Notes: generated by a model from the letters alone, not told the origin. Shown: positions 41,602-50,247, counted from the first letter of the stretch. The stretch is 64,000 nucleotides of DNA from Chloroflexota bacterium (GCA_025699005.1 JAILWI010000003.1:248001-312000); one strand, 5' to 3'. Translations and numbers: made by a program.

Positions 41602-42392
41602 GACTGGGGACCGACCGCGACGCGCTCCGCGGTGAGCCGGTCAGCGGCCTGGGCAATGGCCCTGGTCGATGGCGCGTCGACCGAATGGTCGATCAATGAC
41701 GTCCGATTGCGGTCGGCCGCGACGACCGCATCGTCGAAGGGCACCATGCCCAGAAGGTCGACGTCGAGCCGTTCGCAGTAGTCGCGGATGACAGCCTCGT
41801 CATCGGCGGACCGGATCTTGTTCGCCATGGCCCACACCGACGGAATGCCGAGCTCGCGAGCCAGCGGCACCGTGCGCTTCATCGTTTCGAGCGCGCGGAA
41901 GTACGGCTCGACGACGACGACGAGGCCCTCGACGTGGCGCACCGTGCCCCGACTCAGGTGCTCGAGAGACGCCTCGGTGTCGAGGATGGTGAGATCATCG
42001 GGACGTTCCTCGCCGAGGCCGGCAACCACGCCACGAACCGCGGAATGCTGACCGCAGATGCAGCCTTTGCCCGCCCCCAACAGCCCGGTCATCGTCAGGA
42101 CACGGACTCCATCGGGGCCGACCGCTCCGTACTCCTCGACGATCTCGTCGAAGGGTCTGCGGAAGTGCATGCTCGAGGAATCGCCGTCCGTCCGCTCTTC
42201 GAGCTCATCCGACGGCACGCGCTGGAGGCGGTCAGCTTCTTCGGCCGGAACGCCGATCGCCACGGCGAGATTCGGGTTCGGGTCACCGTCCAGCGCATTG
42301 ACGGCGAGTCCCGATCGAGCGAGGTGTCGCGCCATCGTGGCGGCGATCGTCGTCTTTCCTGATCCGCCTTTACCGGCGACTCCGATCCGCAT
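41598..42392 (-). CDS. CooC/MinD-like nickel-insertion-type ATPase
   Basis: 264 aa. The start follows AGGAGA by 8 nt; deviant Walker A GVAGKGGSGKTTIAA begins at residue 4. LDGDPNPNLAVAIG, LTILDTEASLEHLSRGT and the Cys-x-Cys of GKGCICGQHSAVR match CooC/AcsF proteins, whose CxC binds nickel at the dimer interface for CO dehydrogenase. Here it leads a hydrogenase operon and may serve nickel delivery for that enzyme. No CO dehydrogenase gene is in the window. Confidence 0.87.
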   Translation of the reverse strand: MRIGVAGKGGSGKTTIAATMARHLARSGLAVNALDGDPNPNLAVAIGVPAEEADRLQRVPSDELEERTDGDSSSMHFRRPFDEIVEEYGAVGPDGVRVLTMTGLLGAGKGCICGQHSAVRGVVAGLGEERPDDLTILDTEASLEHLSRGTVRHVEGLVVVVEPYFRALETMKRTVPLARELGIPSVWAMANKIRSADDEAVIRDYCERLDVDLLGMVPFDDAVVAADRNRTSLIDHSVDAPSTRAIAQAADRLTAERVAVGPQS

Positions 42393-42426
42393 CGAGGCTT
42401 CTCCTGCTCTGAAGTTGTGGGCGCCT

Positions 42427-42456
42427 AGCCTACCGTTCCCACCACCCCGGCGGCAA
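42427..42456 (-). promoter_or_regulatory. Promoter of the hydrogenase operon
   Basis: -35 TTGCCG (42456-42451), 18-bp spacer, -10 TAGGCT (42432-42427). A 21-bp inverted repeat starts 4 bp upstream of the -35, where an activator would be placed. Confidence 0.5.
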
Positions 42457-42460
42457 GCTT

Positions 42461-42481
42461 CTATGTGTATTGCGCACATAG
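42461..42481. promoter_or_regulatory. Inverted-repeat operator candidate 1 in the divergent hydrogenase region
   Basis: Perfect 7-bp arms CTATGTG and CACATAG are separated by 7 bp. It lies between the CooC-like start and the winged-helix gene, centred about 50 bp upstream of the predicted hydrogenase transcription start. Confidence 0.55.
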
Positions 42482-42496
42482 CAGACTACCGCACTC

Positions 42497-42511
42497 TACC
42501 CGGGCCGGGTA
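42497..42511. promoter_or_regulatory. Inverted-repeat operator candidate 2 at the winged-helix gene start
   Basis: TACCCGG-G-CCGGGTA is a perfect 15-bp dyad whose last base is the A of the proposed ATG at 42511. The position suits autorepression of the regulator gene. Confidence 0.45.
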
Positions 42512-42897
42512 TGCTCCACGGCGTGACCGTCTTACGCCAGCCCAAGAGCCCGGAACTGCGTCAGCTGTATTGGCGAGACGAGATCCTCCAGCTGCTGTTC
42601 TGGATCGAGGGCGAAGGCTTGGGCTCCCAGATCGACGCCGACGTCGTCGATCGTTTTCTGGGACCTGACAGCGAGATCGCCCTGCTCCACCTCGATCGGC
42701 TGGTGCGCGAGGGATACCTCGTGAGCCCATCCCCCGGACGATTCGCTCTCGCCGAGCGCGGTCGCCTCGAAGGCAGCCGGCTGTTCGACGAGGAGTTCGC
42801 AGCGCTGACCACCCCCAGCCATGGAGAGTGCGGGGCCGAATGCTGGTGCCGCCAGGCTCCCGAGGAGGCCCGCAGCTGTGCCGCACAGCGAGCATGA
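42511..42897 (+). CDS. Winged-helix protein with C-terminal Cys cluster (B), divergent from the hydrogenase operon
   Basis: 128 aa from the ATG at 42511; a GTG at 42523 is an alternative. RDEILQLLFWIEGEG, HLDRLVREGYLVSPSPGRFALAERG and EEFAALTTPSHGECGAECWC correspond to a winged helix followed by a short Cys tail (four Cys in total). It is paralogous to 35973-36371 but with fewer cysteines. Being divergent from the hydrogenase operon and next to two dyads, it is the natural candidate regulator. Overlaps the PadR gene by 20 bp. Confidence 0.68.
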   Translation: MLHGVTVLRQPKSPELRQLYWRDEILQLLFWIEGEGLGSQIDADVVDRFLGPDSEIALLHLDRLVREGYLVSPSPGRFALAERGRLEGSRLFDEEFAALTTPSHGECGAECWCRQAPEEARSCAAQRA

Positions 42898-43300
42898 CGA
42901 CGTGAGGCGAGCGGAACCGGCGGGGTGGATCGGCGGAACCAGCTGGCCGCGTGGGTATCTCCGGCCGTGCCTCCTGCTCCTGATCGCCGAGGAGCCCGCG
43001 CATGGATACGATCTTCTCGATCGGCTCGAGGAGCTCGGCACGCCTGCCATCGATGCGGGCACGCTCTATCGCACGCTTCGAGCGATGGAGCGCGAGAAAC
43101 TGGTCGCCTCGCGGTGGGAAGTCTCACCCACCGGGCCAGCGCGACGGACCTACCGCATCACCGATGTCGGGGCAGGGGAACTTACGGGGTGGGTGGAGGT
43201 CCTGACGGAGGGACAGCGCGCCATCACGGCCTACCTGAGGCGGTGCGCCGCCCTGCAGGCTCGCGAGCGGCCGATATCGGAGCCGTTGCTGGCTCGGTAG
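42878..43300 (+). CDS. PadR-family transcriptional regulator
   Basis: 140 aa from a GTG at 42878, 9 nt after GAGGAGG. The PadR winged helix is clear: RPCLLLLIAEEPAHGYDLLDRLEE, GTLYRTLRAMEREKLVASRWE and GPARRTYRITDVGAGEL. The C-terminal helix (dimerisation) runs to the end. It is located between the winged-helix/Cys gene and a peptide/nickel-type transporter. Its effector and targets are unknown. Confidence 0.88.
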   Translation: MPHSEHDDVRRAEPAGWIGGTSWPRGYLRPCLLLLIAEEPAHGYDLLDRLEELGTPAIDAGTLYRTLRAMEREKLVASRWEVSPTGPARRTYRITDVGAGELTGWVEVLTEGQRAITAYLRRCAALQARERPISEPLLAR

Positions 43301-43378
43301 GTGCCTCGCGCAGTTACCAGCACCACGTCACTACCGATAGCCTTTCCATCCCCGACCCCAGCTGGATGGAGACCCCGC

Positions 43379-45043
43379 ATGCGCATTCCCCGGATGCTGA
43401 TCGCCCCGATCCTCGGCACATTCATGGTGACCGCGTGTGGCGCGCCCGCCAGCTCGCCATCGGCAGATCCCACCGCGCCCTCGGAACGTGCGTCGGCCGC
43501 ACCTACCGCGTCCACGGGCACGGAGGGCGGGACTCTCGTGGTCGCGATCAGCAGCGACCCCGGACATCTCAATCCGGCCATCACGACGAGCGGCGGAACC
43601 CACACCGCCTCGGAGCTGCTCTACAACGGCCTCGTGGGCCTGGACGACGCTCTCAACCCGGTCCCCGAACTCGCGGAGAGCTGGGAGATCAGCGACGACG
43701 GACGCACCTACACGTTCACGCTGCGGGACGATGTCGTCTGGCATGACGGCGAGGCCTTCACCAGCGAGGACGTCAAGTTCAGCTTCGAGGAGGTTCTCCT
43801 CCAGTTCCATGCCCGAACGCGCGCCTCGATGTCATCGAGCCTCGAGAGCATCGAGGCCCCCGATGAGACGACTGTCGTCTTCAACTTCGCCGAGCCCTAC
43901 GGTCCCCTCCTTCTCCAGCTGGACGTCACCGAGGCTCCGATCGTCGCCAAGCACATCTACGAGGGGACGGATCCGGTGGAGGCACCGGCGAACCTGGAGC
44001 CTGTCGGGACGGGACCATTCAAGTTCGTGAGCTACACGCCGGAATCGGAGATCCGATTCGCGGCCAACGACGACTACTTCCGAGGCCGTCCGGCGATCGA
44101 CGAGGTCGTCCAGCGGATCTTCCCCGACAGCGGCAGCGCGGTCATCGCACTCGAGACCGGTGACGTGCACTGGCTGTGGGGCGTGCCCGGACCTGACCAG
44201 GAGCGACTCCAGGCAGACGACTCCATCGAGTTTCTGCGCACGAATCGTAATCCCGGCGGCGCCAACTGCATCATGACCGTTGGCTTCAACCTCGAGAATC
44301 CGATCCTGGCCGACGTCGACGTGCGGACGGCCATCGCGCACGCTCTGGACCGCCAGGCCTTCCTCGAGCGCGTTCTCTTCAACGAGGGCCGCGTCGCCGA
44401 GGCGCCGATCTCGAGCGGCATCGGTTGGGCGCATGCGGAGGGCCTGAGCCTGCCCGCATTCGACACCAATGCCTCGGCCACCCTGCTCGACGGGGCGGGC
44501 TGGATCGCCGGAAGCGATGGGACGCGCACCGCTCAGGGAGTCGAGGGCGTCGAGGACGGGACACCGCTCGCCATCAACTTCCTGCACTTCCCGACGTTCT
44601 CGCGCTATGGCGAGCTGCTGCGAACGCAGCTGGGGGAGGTCGGCATCGATGTCGAGCTCGTTCCCCTCGAGCCACCGGTGTTCGCCGAGACCGTCTTCAC
44701 CGACCGCGACTTCGACACGAACATCGTGAGCTATTGCAACGGCACCGATCCCGAGATCGGAGTTCGGCGCATGTACGACTCGGCCCAGATCGGCCCGGTG
44801 CCGTTCTCCAACGCCGCGGCCTACAGCAACCCGGACGTCGATGCACTGTTCACCCAGGCGGTGCAGACGATCGATCTCGAGGAGCGCGGCGAGCTGTACA
44901 GGCAGATCCAGGAAATCGTCGCTGAGGACCTGCCCTACTTCTGGCTGGTCGAGACCGAGGCGACACGCGCGTATCGGTCCAATTGCAGCGGCTTCATCGC
45001 GTACGCGCAGTTCGCCGAAGCGGCATCCTGCGCCACGGAGTGA
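43379..45043 (+). CDS. Peptide/nickel-type ABC transporter substrate-binding lipoprotein (family 5)
   Basis: 554 aa. Lipoprotein signal MRIPRMLIAPILGTFMVTAC, with Cys at residue 18. A Ser/Thr/Ala-rich linker is followed by GTLVVAISSDPGHLNPAITT, YNGLVGLDDALNPVPELAESWE, FTLRDDVVWHDGEAFTSEDV and PVGTGPFKF, all standard for SBP family 5. Family members bind peptides, nickel chelates or opines. Proximity to a hydrogenase makes nickel plausible but unproven. The start follows GGATGGAG. Two permease genes follow; no ATPase gene is present. Confidence 0.9.
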   Translation: MRIPRMLIAPILGTFMVTACGAPASSPSADPTAPSERASAAPTASTGTEGGTLVVAISSDPGHLNPAITTSGGTHTASELLYNGLVGLDDALNPVPELAESWEISDDGRTYTFTLRDDVVWHDGEAFTSEDVKFSFEEVLLQFHARTRASMSSSLESIEAPDETTVVFNFAEPYGPLLLQLDVTEAPIVAKHIYEGTDPVEAPANLEPVGTGPFKFVSYTPESEIRFAANDDYFRGRPAIDEVVQRIFPDSGSAVIALETGDVHWLWGVPGPDQERLQADDSIEFLRTNRNPGGANCIMTVGFNLENPILADVDVRTAIAHALDRQAFLERVLFNEGRVAEAPISSGIGWAHAEGLSLPAFDTNASATLLDGAGWIAGSDGTRTAQGVEGVEDGTPLAINFLHFPTFSRYGELLRTQLGEVGIDVELVPLEPPVFAETVFTDRDFDTNIVSYCNGTDPEIGVRRMYDSAQIGPVPFSNAAAYSNPDVDALFTQAVQTIDLEERGELYRQIQEIVAEDLPYFWLVETEATRAYRSNCSGFIAYAQFAEAASCATE

Positions 45044-46005
45044 GCTTCCGATACGTTCGCAGACGGCTGCTCCAGGTCATTCCGTCGGTTGTCGGGATCC
45101 TGCTCGTCGGGTTTCTCCTGATCGAGCTGGCTCCCGGCGACCCCGTCCTCGCTCTGGCCGGCGAAAGCGGGGACGAAGCGTTCTACGCGGATGTCCGCGC
45201 GCGGTTCGGCCTCGATCGTCCGGTCGCGGAGCGATTCGCGACGTATGCGACCAACGTTCTCCGGGGCGATCTCGGCATCAGCTACGTCCAGGGACGACCC
45301 GTCGTTGACATCATCGGCGAGCGCATCTGGCCGACGCTGCTGCTGACGGGGGTGGCGCTGGTTCTCTCCACCGTCGTGGGTATCGCGCTCGGCGCGTTCG
45401 CCGCGACGCGGCGGCGCACGGCTACGGATGTCGGCATCCAGATCGCCACACTGACGATCGATGCCGCTCCGATCTTCTGGGTCGGGCAACTCGCCATCCT
45501 GGCGTTCGCCCTCTACCTCGGCGTGCTACCGGTTCAGGGGATGTCGAGCGCGGTCGAGCCAGACGGCGTCCTCGCCGGGATACTCGACCTCGGCCGGCAC
45601 CTCCTGCTGCCAGCGGCCGTACTCGCCATCGGTCAGATCGCGGTCGTCGCGCGCATGGCGCGTATCGGCTTCATCGAAGAGCTCTCGCAGGACTACGTAC
45701 GAACCGCGCGAGCCAAGGGCCTTGCCGAGCATCGCGTCGTCCTCGGCCACGCGATGCGGCGTGCGGTCATCCCGGTAGCGACGGTCATCGGGGGACGGCT
45801 CGGTCACCTCGTCTCGGGAGCGGTCATCGTCGAGATCATCTTCGGCTGGCCCGGCCTCGGGCGCATGCTGGTCATCGCCATGCAGACGCGGGACATGCCC
45901 ATCATCATGGGGATGTTCCTGGTGGTGTCGTTCAGCGTGATCATCGCCAACTTCATCACCGACCTCTCCTATGGCTGGCTTGATCCGCGCATCGCGTACC
46001 GATAG
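45040..46005 (+). CDS. Peptide/nickel-type ABC permease (DppB/NikB-like)
   Basis: 321 aa, GTG start overlapping the binding-protein stop (GTGA). Starts with VRRRLLQVIPSVVGILLVGFLL, the DppB-type first helix, then APGDPV; six membrane helices. EAA loop DYVRTARAKGLAEHRVVLGHAMR docks the ATPase. It should form a heterodimer with the next permease. Confidence 0.9.
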   Translation: MSFRYVRRRLLQVIPSVVGILLVGFLLIELAPGDPVLALAGESGDEAFYADVRARFGLDRPVAERFATYATNVLRGDLGISYVQGRPVVDIIGERIWPTLLLTGVALVLSTVVGIALGAFAATRRRTATDVGIQIATLTIDAAPIFWVGQLAILAFALYLGVLPVQGMSSAVEPDGVLAGILDLGRHLLLPAAVLAIGQIAVVARMARIGFIEELSQDYVRTARAKGLAEHRVVLGHAMRRAVIPVATVIGGRLGHLVSGAVIVEIIFGWPGLGRMLVIAMQTRDMPIIMGMFLVVSFSVIIANFITDLSYGWLDPRIAYR

Positions 46006-46870
46006 TTCTCGGCGGGCAGCGCGGGCCCGACGAGCTGTGCGCCTCGCTGCCGTCGGCCGCCTGGCGCGGCGCTTCGGCCGATCGCCCAGCGCGATTCTCG
46101 GCACGCTGCTAACCGTCACCCTGGTGGCGGTCGCGGCACTCGCGGACGTGCTGGCCCCGCACGACCCCCTCGCCATCGTCGGACCGCCGCTCGGTGCACC
46201 CGATGCCGCTTTCCTCATGGGGACCGATGACCTCGGGCGCGACCTGCTCAGCGGCATCATCCTCGGTGCCCGCACCTCGTTGGCAGTAGCCGCCGGCGTC
46301 GGCGCGCTGGTGCTGGCCATCGGGCTGCCGATCGGCATCGTGGCCGGCTACCGCGGCGGTGTCGTCGACGATCTTCTGATGCGGTTCACCGAGCTGTTCC
46401 AGGTGCTCCCGCGCTTCTTCCTGGCGATCGTCGTGATCGCCCTGTTCGGTCCGGGGCTCGACCGCCTGATCGTGGTGCTCGGCGTGACTTCCTGGCCGGA
46501 GGTGGCACGGATCGTTCGCGCTCAGACCCTGTCGCTACGAGAGCGTGAGTTCATCGATGCGGCGCGAGCCCTTGGATCGTCTCAGCCACGGCTCATTCGC
46601 CATGAGCTGCTCCCCAACGTGATCCCTGCCACGGCCGTCATCCTTGCCCTGGTGATGGGGCAAGTCCTTCTCATCGAGGCGAGCCTCGGATTTCTGGGAC
46701 TGGGCGACCCCAATGCCATCAGCTGGGGCTACCTGGCCGGCCAGGCGCAGCGCTTCCTCCGAGTCGCCTGGTGGCTCTCGGTGTTCCCGGGCGTCGCCCT
46801 CATCCTCGCCGTCCTCGCCTTCAACCTGCTGTCGGATGGCCTGAACGACCAGGTCGATCGCCGATGGTGA
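45971..46870 (+). CDS. Peptide/nickel-type ABC permease (DppC/NikC-like)
   Basis: 299 aa, overlapping the previous gene by 35 bp. After a basic N-terminus, LMGTDDLGRDLLSGIILGARTS is the DppC signature. The EAA loop is EFIDAARALGSSQPRLIRHELLP, and SLGFLGLGDPNAISWGYL is typical of the C-terminal part. The cognate DppD/F-type ATPases are not encoded in this operon and must be shared or elsewhere. Confidence 0.9.
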   Translation: MAGLIRASRTDSSRRAARARRAVRLAAVGRLARRFGRSPSAILGTLLTVTLVAVAALADVLAPHDPLAIVGPPLGAPDAAFLMGTDDLGRDLLSGIILGARTSLAVAAGVGALVLAIGLPIGIVAGYRGGVVDDLLMRFTELFQVLPRFFLAIVVIALFGPGLDRLIVVLGVTSWPEVARIVRAQTLSLREREFIDAARALGSSQPRLIRHELLPNVIPATAVILALVMGQVLLIEASLGFLGLGDPNAISWGYLAGQAQRFLRVAWWLSVFPGVALILAVLAFNLLSDGLNDQVDRRW

Positions 46871-46874
46871 GCCG

Positions 46875-47684
46875 ATGACACGGACCGCGGTGCAGATGTG
46901 GGCCGCCTGGCTGGACGAGTGGCGTATTCCGCCGCAGATCCTGGAGGCGGCTCCGGAGAATCCGTGGTCGTTCCCGGCCGAACTCTTCGACCGCCGGGCC
47001 GAGGCATCCCTGGACGCTCCGCTCACCGTGTCCGGGCACCGCGCGCGGGCCGCGCTGATTTTCGGGGGCACGGTCCTCGACGTTGGGGCCGGGGGCGGCG
47101 CGGCACTATTCTCGCTCCGCGACCATGCGAGCGCGATGACCGCCGTGGACTCGAGCACGGAAGCCCTTGACGGGTTGCGCGGACGGGCCGACAGACTCGG
47201 CCTCGAGGTCGGCACCGTCATCGGGTCGTGGCCCGACGTCGCGGCTGAGGTGGATGCGCACGATGTCGTCCTTTGCCATCACGTCGTCTACAACGTGCCT
47301 GACATCGAGCCCTTTCTCCGGGCCCTCGACTCAAGCGCGCGGCGGCGCGTCGTGATCGAGCTGACCGACCGTCATCCCATGGCGTCGCTCTCCGCGCTCT
47401 GGCGCGAGTTCCACGGCATCCGGCGGTCCGATCGGCCGACGGCGTCGGACTTCATCGCCGTGCTGGATGAACTTGGCTTCCACGCGTCGATCAAGCGATG
47501 GCCTGCCGCACCGGCACCCGCCCTCGCCCTCGAGGACCGCGTCGCTCTCGCGCGCCGGCGACTGTGCCTGCCGTCCAGTCGAGACGCCGACGTGGCACGG
47601 GCACTGGCGGAGCTGGAGCCCGGCCACGACATTCGAGCGACGGTCTGGTGGGATCCGATATCCGGTCGGCGATTCGATGCATAG
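46875..47684 (+). CDS. Class I SAM-dependent methyltransferase
   Basis: 269 aa. Motif I VLDVGAGGGAALFSL binds SAM, with TAVDSSTEAL as the acidic loop and DVVLCHHVVYNVPDIEPFL as motif IV. It begins 4 nt after the permease stop, so it is in the same operon as the transporter. The substrate is unknown; processing or making the imported ligand is one possibility. N-terminal helices (AAWLDEWRIPPQILEAAPE) form a cap-like region. Confidence 0.85.
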   Translation: MTRTAVQMWAAWLDEWRIPPQILEAAPENPWSFPAELFDRRAEASLDAPLTVSGHRARAALIFGGTVLDVGAGGGAALFSLRDHASAMTAVDSSTEALDGLRGRADRLGLEVGTVIGSWPDVAAEVDAHDVVLCHHVVYNVPDIEPFLRALDSSARRRVVIELTDRHPMASLSALWREFHGIRRSDRPTASDFIAVLDELGFHASIKRWPAAPAPALALEDRVALARRRLCLPSSRDADVARALAELEPGHDIRATVWWDPISGRRFDA

Positions 47685-47760
47685 CCGCTGAATGCACCGC
47701 ACCAGGACCACCGTCAACCCTTGCCGCAACCGTATCGCAACCTCCGTGGACGCGCCGCGG

Positions 47761-47766
47761 TACAAT
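47761..47766 (+). promoter_or_regulatory. Possible -10 element for pckA
   Basis: TACAAT lies 141 nt before the pckA start, with no convincing -35. The 222-bp gap otherwise shows no gene. It is the longest leader candidate in the window. Confidence 0.3.
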
Positions 47767-47906
47767 GTTCGCCGCCGTTCGAAGCCGATCAAATCACCCG
47801 ACGACCGTGAAAGCCGACTCCCGGATCCCCCGGTGACGCGCGGCCGGTCGACTCACATAGGCGACCCACCGGCTCTCGGGCCGGGGTCGGACGTAAGGAG
47901 GAGACC

Positions 47907-49490
47907 GTGGCTGTCACGCGGTTGCGCAAGCCGTCGACACCGCTCGACGCGACGTATCGCAACCTGTCCACCGCCGAGCTCTACGAGCACGCCGTCCGCA
48001 ACGGCGAGGGGACGATCTCGGCCCACGGGTCGCTCGTCGTCCGGACCGGCAAGCACACCGGCCGCTCGCCCCGCGACAAGTTCATCGTCCGGGAGCCCTC
48101 GAGCGAGGAGCACGTGTGGTGGGGAGCGGTCAACCAGCCGATCAGCGAGGAGCACTACGATCGCCTTCGCGCGCGCCTGATCGCCCACCTCGCCGACCGG
48201 CCGGTGTACAGCCAGGACCTCCACATCGGCGCGCACCCCGCGCATCGGCGTTCGCTGCGGGTTTACACCGAGACGGCCTGGGCCAGCATCTTCGCCCGCA
48301 ACCTCTTCCGGAACCCGACCGCCGATGATCTCGACGGCTTCACGCCGAACTTCACGATCATCGACGCCCCGTCCTTCAAGGCCGATCCCGAGACCGAGGG
48401 CGTCCGCAGCGAGACGGCGATCCTCGTCCATCTCCAGCGCATGGAGATCATCATCGTCGGCACCGAGTACGCGGGCGAGATCAAGAAGTCGGCGTTCACG
48501 GTGATGAACTACCTGCTGCCGGACGAGGGCGCGCTGCCGATGCACTCGTCGGTGAACGTCGGTCCGGACGAGGACCCGGTGATCTTCTTCGGCCTGTCGG
48601 GCACCGGCAAGACGACGCTCTCCGCCGATCCGGAGCGAAGCCTCATCGGCGACGACGAGCATGGCTGGGGCGCCGATGGGCTCTTCAACTTCGAGGGCGG
48701 CTGCTACGCGAAGACGATTCGCCTGTCGGCCATGTACGAGCCGGACATCTTCGCCACCACCCGCCGCTTCGGGACCATCCTCGAAAATGTCGACCTCGAC
48801 GAGGTGACCCGTGAGCTGGACCTCGACTCGGAGCGCTTCACCGAGAACACGCGCGGTGCCTATCCCCTGGAGTTCATCGGCAACGCCGACCCGACCGGCA
48901 TGACGACCCATCCGAAGAACGTCGTCTTCCTGACCGCCGATGCCTTCGGGATCCTGCCGCCGATCAGCCGCCTGACGCGCGAGCAGGCGCAGTACCACTT
49001 CATCAGCGGCTACACCGCCAAGCTGGCGGGCACCGAGATCGGCGTCACCGAGCCGAAGGCGACCTTCTCGGCCGGATTCGGGGCCCCCTTCCTGCCCCGA
49101 CATCCCGGTGAGTACGCCGCCATGCTCGCCGAGCGGCTCGAGCGCTTCGACGTGCCCGTGTGGCTGGTGAACACCGGCTGGAGCGGCGGACCGTACGGCA
49201 CGGGTGAGCGGATGGCGATCGACCACACGCGCACGATGGTCCGCGCCGCCCTGCGTGGCGAGCTCGACGACGTGCCGACGGAGACCGACCCGGTCTTCGG
49301 CGTCGAGATCCCGACCCACGTCCCCGGCGTCCCCGATGAGATCCTGCGCCCGCGTGACACCTGGCCGGATCCGGCTGCGTACGACGCGAAGGCGCGAGAG
49401 CTGGCGCGGATGTTCGCCGACAACTTCGCCGACTACGCGGATGGGGTCAGCCAGTCGGTCCGTGAGGCCGGCCCGCGCATCGACGGGTGA
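47907..49490 (+). CDS. pckA: Phosphoenolpyruvate carboxykinase (ATP)
   Basis: 527 aa, GTG start with an excellent AAGGAGGAG site. The kinase P-loop FFGLSGTGKTTLSAD and the following LIGDDEHGWG are diagnostic of the ATP-dependent family, as are RTGKHTGRSPRDKFIV near residue 45 and the HPKNVVFLTADAFGILPP segment. It converts oxaloacetate and ATP to phosphoenolpyruvate at the entry to gluconeogenesis. It is the best conventional ribosome-binding site in the window, suggesting high expression. Confidence 0.97.
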   Translation: MAVTRLRKPSTPLDATYRNLSTAELYEHAVRNGEGTISAHGSLVVRTGKHTGRSPRDKFIVREPSSEEHVWWGAVNQPISEEHYDRLRARLIAHLADRPVYSQDLHIGAHPAHRRSLRVYTETAWASIFARNLFRNPTADDLDGFTPNFTIIDAPSFKADPETEGVRSETAILVHLQRMEIIIVGTEYAGEIKKSAFTVMNYLLPDEGALPMHSSVNVGPDEDPVIFFGLSGTGKTTLSADPERSLIGDDEHGWGADGLFNFEGGCYAKTIRLSAMYEPDIFATTRRFGTILENVDLDEVTRELDLDSERFTENTRGAYPLEFIGNADPTGMTTHPKNVVFLTADAFGILPPISRLTREQAQYHFISGYTAKLAGTEIGVTEPKATFSAGFGAPFLPRHPGEYAAMLAERLERFDVPVWLVNTGWSGGPYGTGERMAIDHTRTMVRAALRGELDDVPTETDPVFGVEIPTHVPGVPDEILRPRDTWPDPAAYDAKARELARMFADNFADYADGVSQSVREAGPRIDG

Positions 49491-49509
49491 CCCTCGCCCA
49501 CCTCGACCG

Positions 49510-50247
49510 ATGAGGCTCCTCGTCGTCCGCGACCCCGACGAGCTGGCCACCGCCGCCGCCGACATCGTGCAGGAGGTGCTCGAGCGACGTCCCGATGCGC
49601 TCATCGTCTTGCCGACCGGCAACACGCCGCTTGGGATGTATGGGGAGCTCGTGCGTCGTCATGCCGGCGGCCACCTCCCGACGGCGCGGATGCGCGTCGC
49701 GCAGCTGGACGAGTACCTCGGCGTCGCGGCTGACGACCCTCAGTCGCTCTTCGGCTGGATGCAGCGCAGCGCCCTCGGCCCGATGGGCGTGACGTCCGAC
49801 CGAGTGATCCGCTTCGCCGCCGATGCTCCGGACCCGACCGCGGCGTGCCGCGCCTACGATGCCGCGGTGATCGAGGCGGGGGGCGTCGACCTGGCGGTCC
49901 TCGGGATCGGCCGCAACGGCCATCTCGGGTTCAATGAGCCGCCGTCGGGCCCCGACGCACCGACGCGTGTCGTGGAGCTCAGCGCCGAGAGCCGCGCGGC
50001 GAACGCGGCCTACTGGTCCGGCGACGCGGTCCCCGAGCGGGCCGTCACCGCCGGCATGTCGACGATCCTCGGCGCACGGAAGGCCCTCCTGCTGGCCTCC
50101 GGGTCAGCCAAGGCGGAGGTGGTGCGCCGTCTGCTGGACGAGGATCCGAGTCCAGACCTCCCGGCGTCGCTGCTGAAGCACCATCCCGACGCCACCCTGA
50201 TCGTGGATCAGGCGGCATATCCTGGCGAGGGCGGGGGCGAGACCTAG
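49510..50247 (+). CDS. nagB: Glucosamine-6-phosphate deaminase
   Basis: 245 aa. VLPTGNTPLGMYGELVRRH, VAQLDEYLGVAADDPQS and LAVLGIGRNGHLGFNEPPS are NagB signatures with the catalytic Asp and His positions (Asp in QLDEYLG, His in NGHLGFNEP). It converts GlcN6P to Fru6P and ammonia. It converges on ftsB, overlapping it by 4 bp, and nagA follows on the opposite strand, so both amino-sugar catabolic genes flank a cell-division gene. Confidence 0.92.
   Translation: MRLLVVRDPDELATAAADIVQEVLERRPDALIVLPTGNTPLGMYGELVRRHAGGHLPTARMRVAQLDEYLGVAADDPQSLFGWMQRSALGPMGVTSDRVIRFAADAPDPTAACRAYDAAVIEAGGVDLAVLGIGRNGHLGFNEPPSGPDAPTRVVELSAESRAANAAYWSGDAVPERAVTAGMSTILGARKALLLASGSAKAEVVRRLLDEDPSPDLPASLLKHHPDATLIVDQAAYPGEGGGET

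Noticed and set aside
41598..42392. The CooC-like ATPase as evidence for a CO dehydrogenase locus
   Set aside because: No CO dehydrogenase, CooA or CooS-like gene is present. Its operon is a hydrogenase operon.
42464..42510. An upstream ATG at 42464 as the start of the winged-helix gene
   Set aside because: It lies inside the CTATGTG/CACATAG dyad and would encode a non-conserved extension. The start at 42511 or 42523 fits the alignment with the paralogue.
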